From Monosporascus cannonballus (lineage: Eukaryota > Ascomycota > Sordariomycetes > Xylariales), in NCBI GenBank assembly GCA_004154925.1, contig QJNS01000042.1, positions 248,001 to 312,000 of the forward strand: 64,000 bases of DNA, read 5' to 3'. A program made the position numbers and the translations under genes. The stretch's first letter is position 1, and each line of letters opens with the position of its first letter. Shown piece after piece: positions 63,561-64,000 of the stretch. The notes under the pieces were generated by a model, which had not been told where the DNA came from, searched no databases, and saw only the letters and a list, made by a program, of their open reading frames with translations.

Positions 63561-64000
63561 GTTTAACGCCTGTTAAAAAATATTCATTAATAACGACAGA
63601 ATTACCCGAAATAATCGCGCCGCAGTTTACGTTATCCAGAAAACTTACGACGTTCCAAATAATAACATTTATACCCCTAGCAGTTTGAACGGCCATAACG
63701 TATTGTATTTTTTGTAATATAAGTTCCGCAAATTCGTCCAATAATTAAAAAATACGATTTACGAATTTCGTACCTTATAACTAATAATATTGACGTTAAC
63801 GGCGTATTCGAGAAAAACGCGTTAAGGCTTCCGATAAACATTTTTCGGCCGCTAGTTCTTTTTTTTTCAACCTTTTCGATTCCGCTATGTAACGATTAAT
63901 TATAGAAATAAGGATTTTTATCCCATCATACGAACGATCTCGGCGAATCTATTCCTTGTAACCAAAAAGCCCCGTTTATTATTTGGCAATTAAGCTGCTG
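63553..64000 (-). pseudogene. Antisense 3' ORF of chromovirus copy 3 (runs off window)
   Basis: On -, 63741-63553 is open and reads NSVVINEYFLTGVKRE then, in the next frame, GFWQVPRYSWNLDVF. This matches LNDSVVVGKSFLIGIRR and GFWQVFRYFRSPDAF of the + strand frame at 51030-51130. Further upstream (toward 64000) a Lys/Arg-rich stretch resembles the coiled-coil part of copy 2. The same place, strand and C-terminal motif in independent copies argue that this was a real gene of the family. Confidence 0.6.

Larger units (their letters stand above)
57588..64000 (+). mobile_element. Ty3/Gypsy chromovirus, 5' LTR to antisense ORF (copy 3, runs off window)
   Basis: On +: 5' LTR 57588-57940, gag 58000-59100, protease region about 59290-59520, RT about 60700-61330, RNase H about 61600-62060, integrase about 62200-63110, chromodomain about 63400-63560, then an antisense frame on -. 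The 3' LTR is beyond the window. It is the best preserved of the three and interpretable against copies 1 and 2. A 130-bp foreign insertion interrupts the integrase C-terminal region (63115-63244). Confidence 0.9.

Noticed and set aside
63503..63688. 61-codon frame on + at the chromodomain
   Set aside because: It is in a different frame from the chromodomain (WKRHPDSK...WEPA), which is the real remnant there.
1..64000. Mitochondrial or organelle DNA, suggested by the AT content
   Set aside because: No rRNA, tRNA set or respiratory genes; the sequence is full of nuclear LTR retrotransposon remnants with target duplications and RIP-type stops.

Overview
The window looks like a gene-poor, AT-rich repeat block from a filamentous ascomycete (Pezizomycotina). 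Three things point there. The repeats carry the footprint of repeat-induced point mutation (RIP): TpA is in large excess, CpA and TpG are scarce, CpG is kept, and the former reading frames are full of TAA/TAG. The recognisable elements are typical fungal LTR retrotransposons (Ty3/Gypsy chromoviruses, a second Ty3/Gypsy family, Ty1/Copia). No intact protein gene, rRNA or bacterial feature is visible. The genus cannot be named from this sequence.

Layout. 1-3339 is the 3' part of a chromovirus (RT end, RNase H, integrase, chromodomain, polypurine tract, 3' LTR) on +. 3538-25512 is copy A of an unidentified terminal-inverted-repeat (TIR) element with a 6-bp target duplication (TSD). Copy A is split by two full-length Gypsy elements of one 190-bp-LTR family: 4613-10206 (+) and 18315-23875 (-). 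26480-37237 is copy B of the same TIR element, same orientation, uninterrupted (10,758 bp), with a different 6-bp TSD. 38000-43842 is a solo chromovirus LTR (370 bp once rejoined, TSD AAAAG) split by a full-length Copia element on - (38307-43774). 43848-48689 is an unidentified degenerate stretch. 48690-50065 holds an LTR fragment and a GC-richer island with a tRNA-like relic. 50071-56730 is a full-length chromovirus on -. 56800-57430 is the 3' end of a Copia pol on -. 57588-64000 is another chromovirus on +, running out of the window.

Nothing here is likely to make a functional protein; the sequence is a stratified record of insertions. Elements A and B were placed first. RIP then degraded them, while the two Gypsy elements landed in A with perfect 5-bp TSDs (TATAT and TTATT). 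The Copia element landed in an existing solo LTR (TSD GATAC/GATAT).

The most interesting object is the A/B element. It is about 10.8 kb, begins GTTACCTCA, ends in the imperfect inverse, and makes 6-bp duplications (GTGCTA and CAATCC). It has a 36-nt palindrome exactly 36 bp from its right end in both copies. Its coding remnants on + are partly conserved between copies, but I cannot assign them to a family. Other points of note are a conserved antisense frame at the 3' end of the chromoviruses, and a 130-bp GC-richer insertion with a 7-bp TSD inside a degraded integrase, whose frame would encode a membrane segment. All domain calls on degraded sequence come from reading frames by eye and allowing for C-to-T and G-to-A changes.
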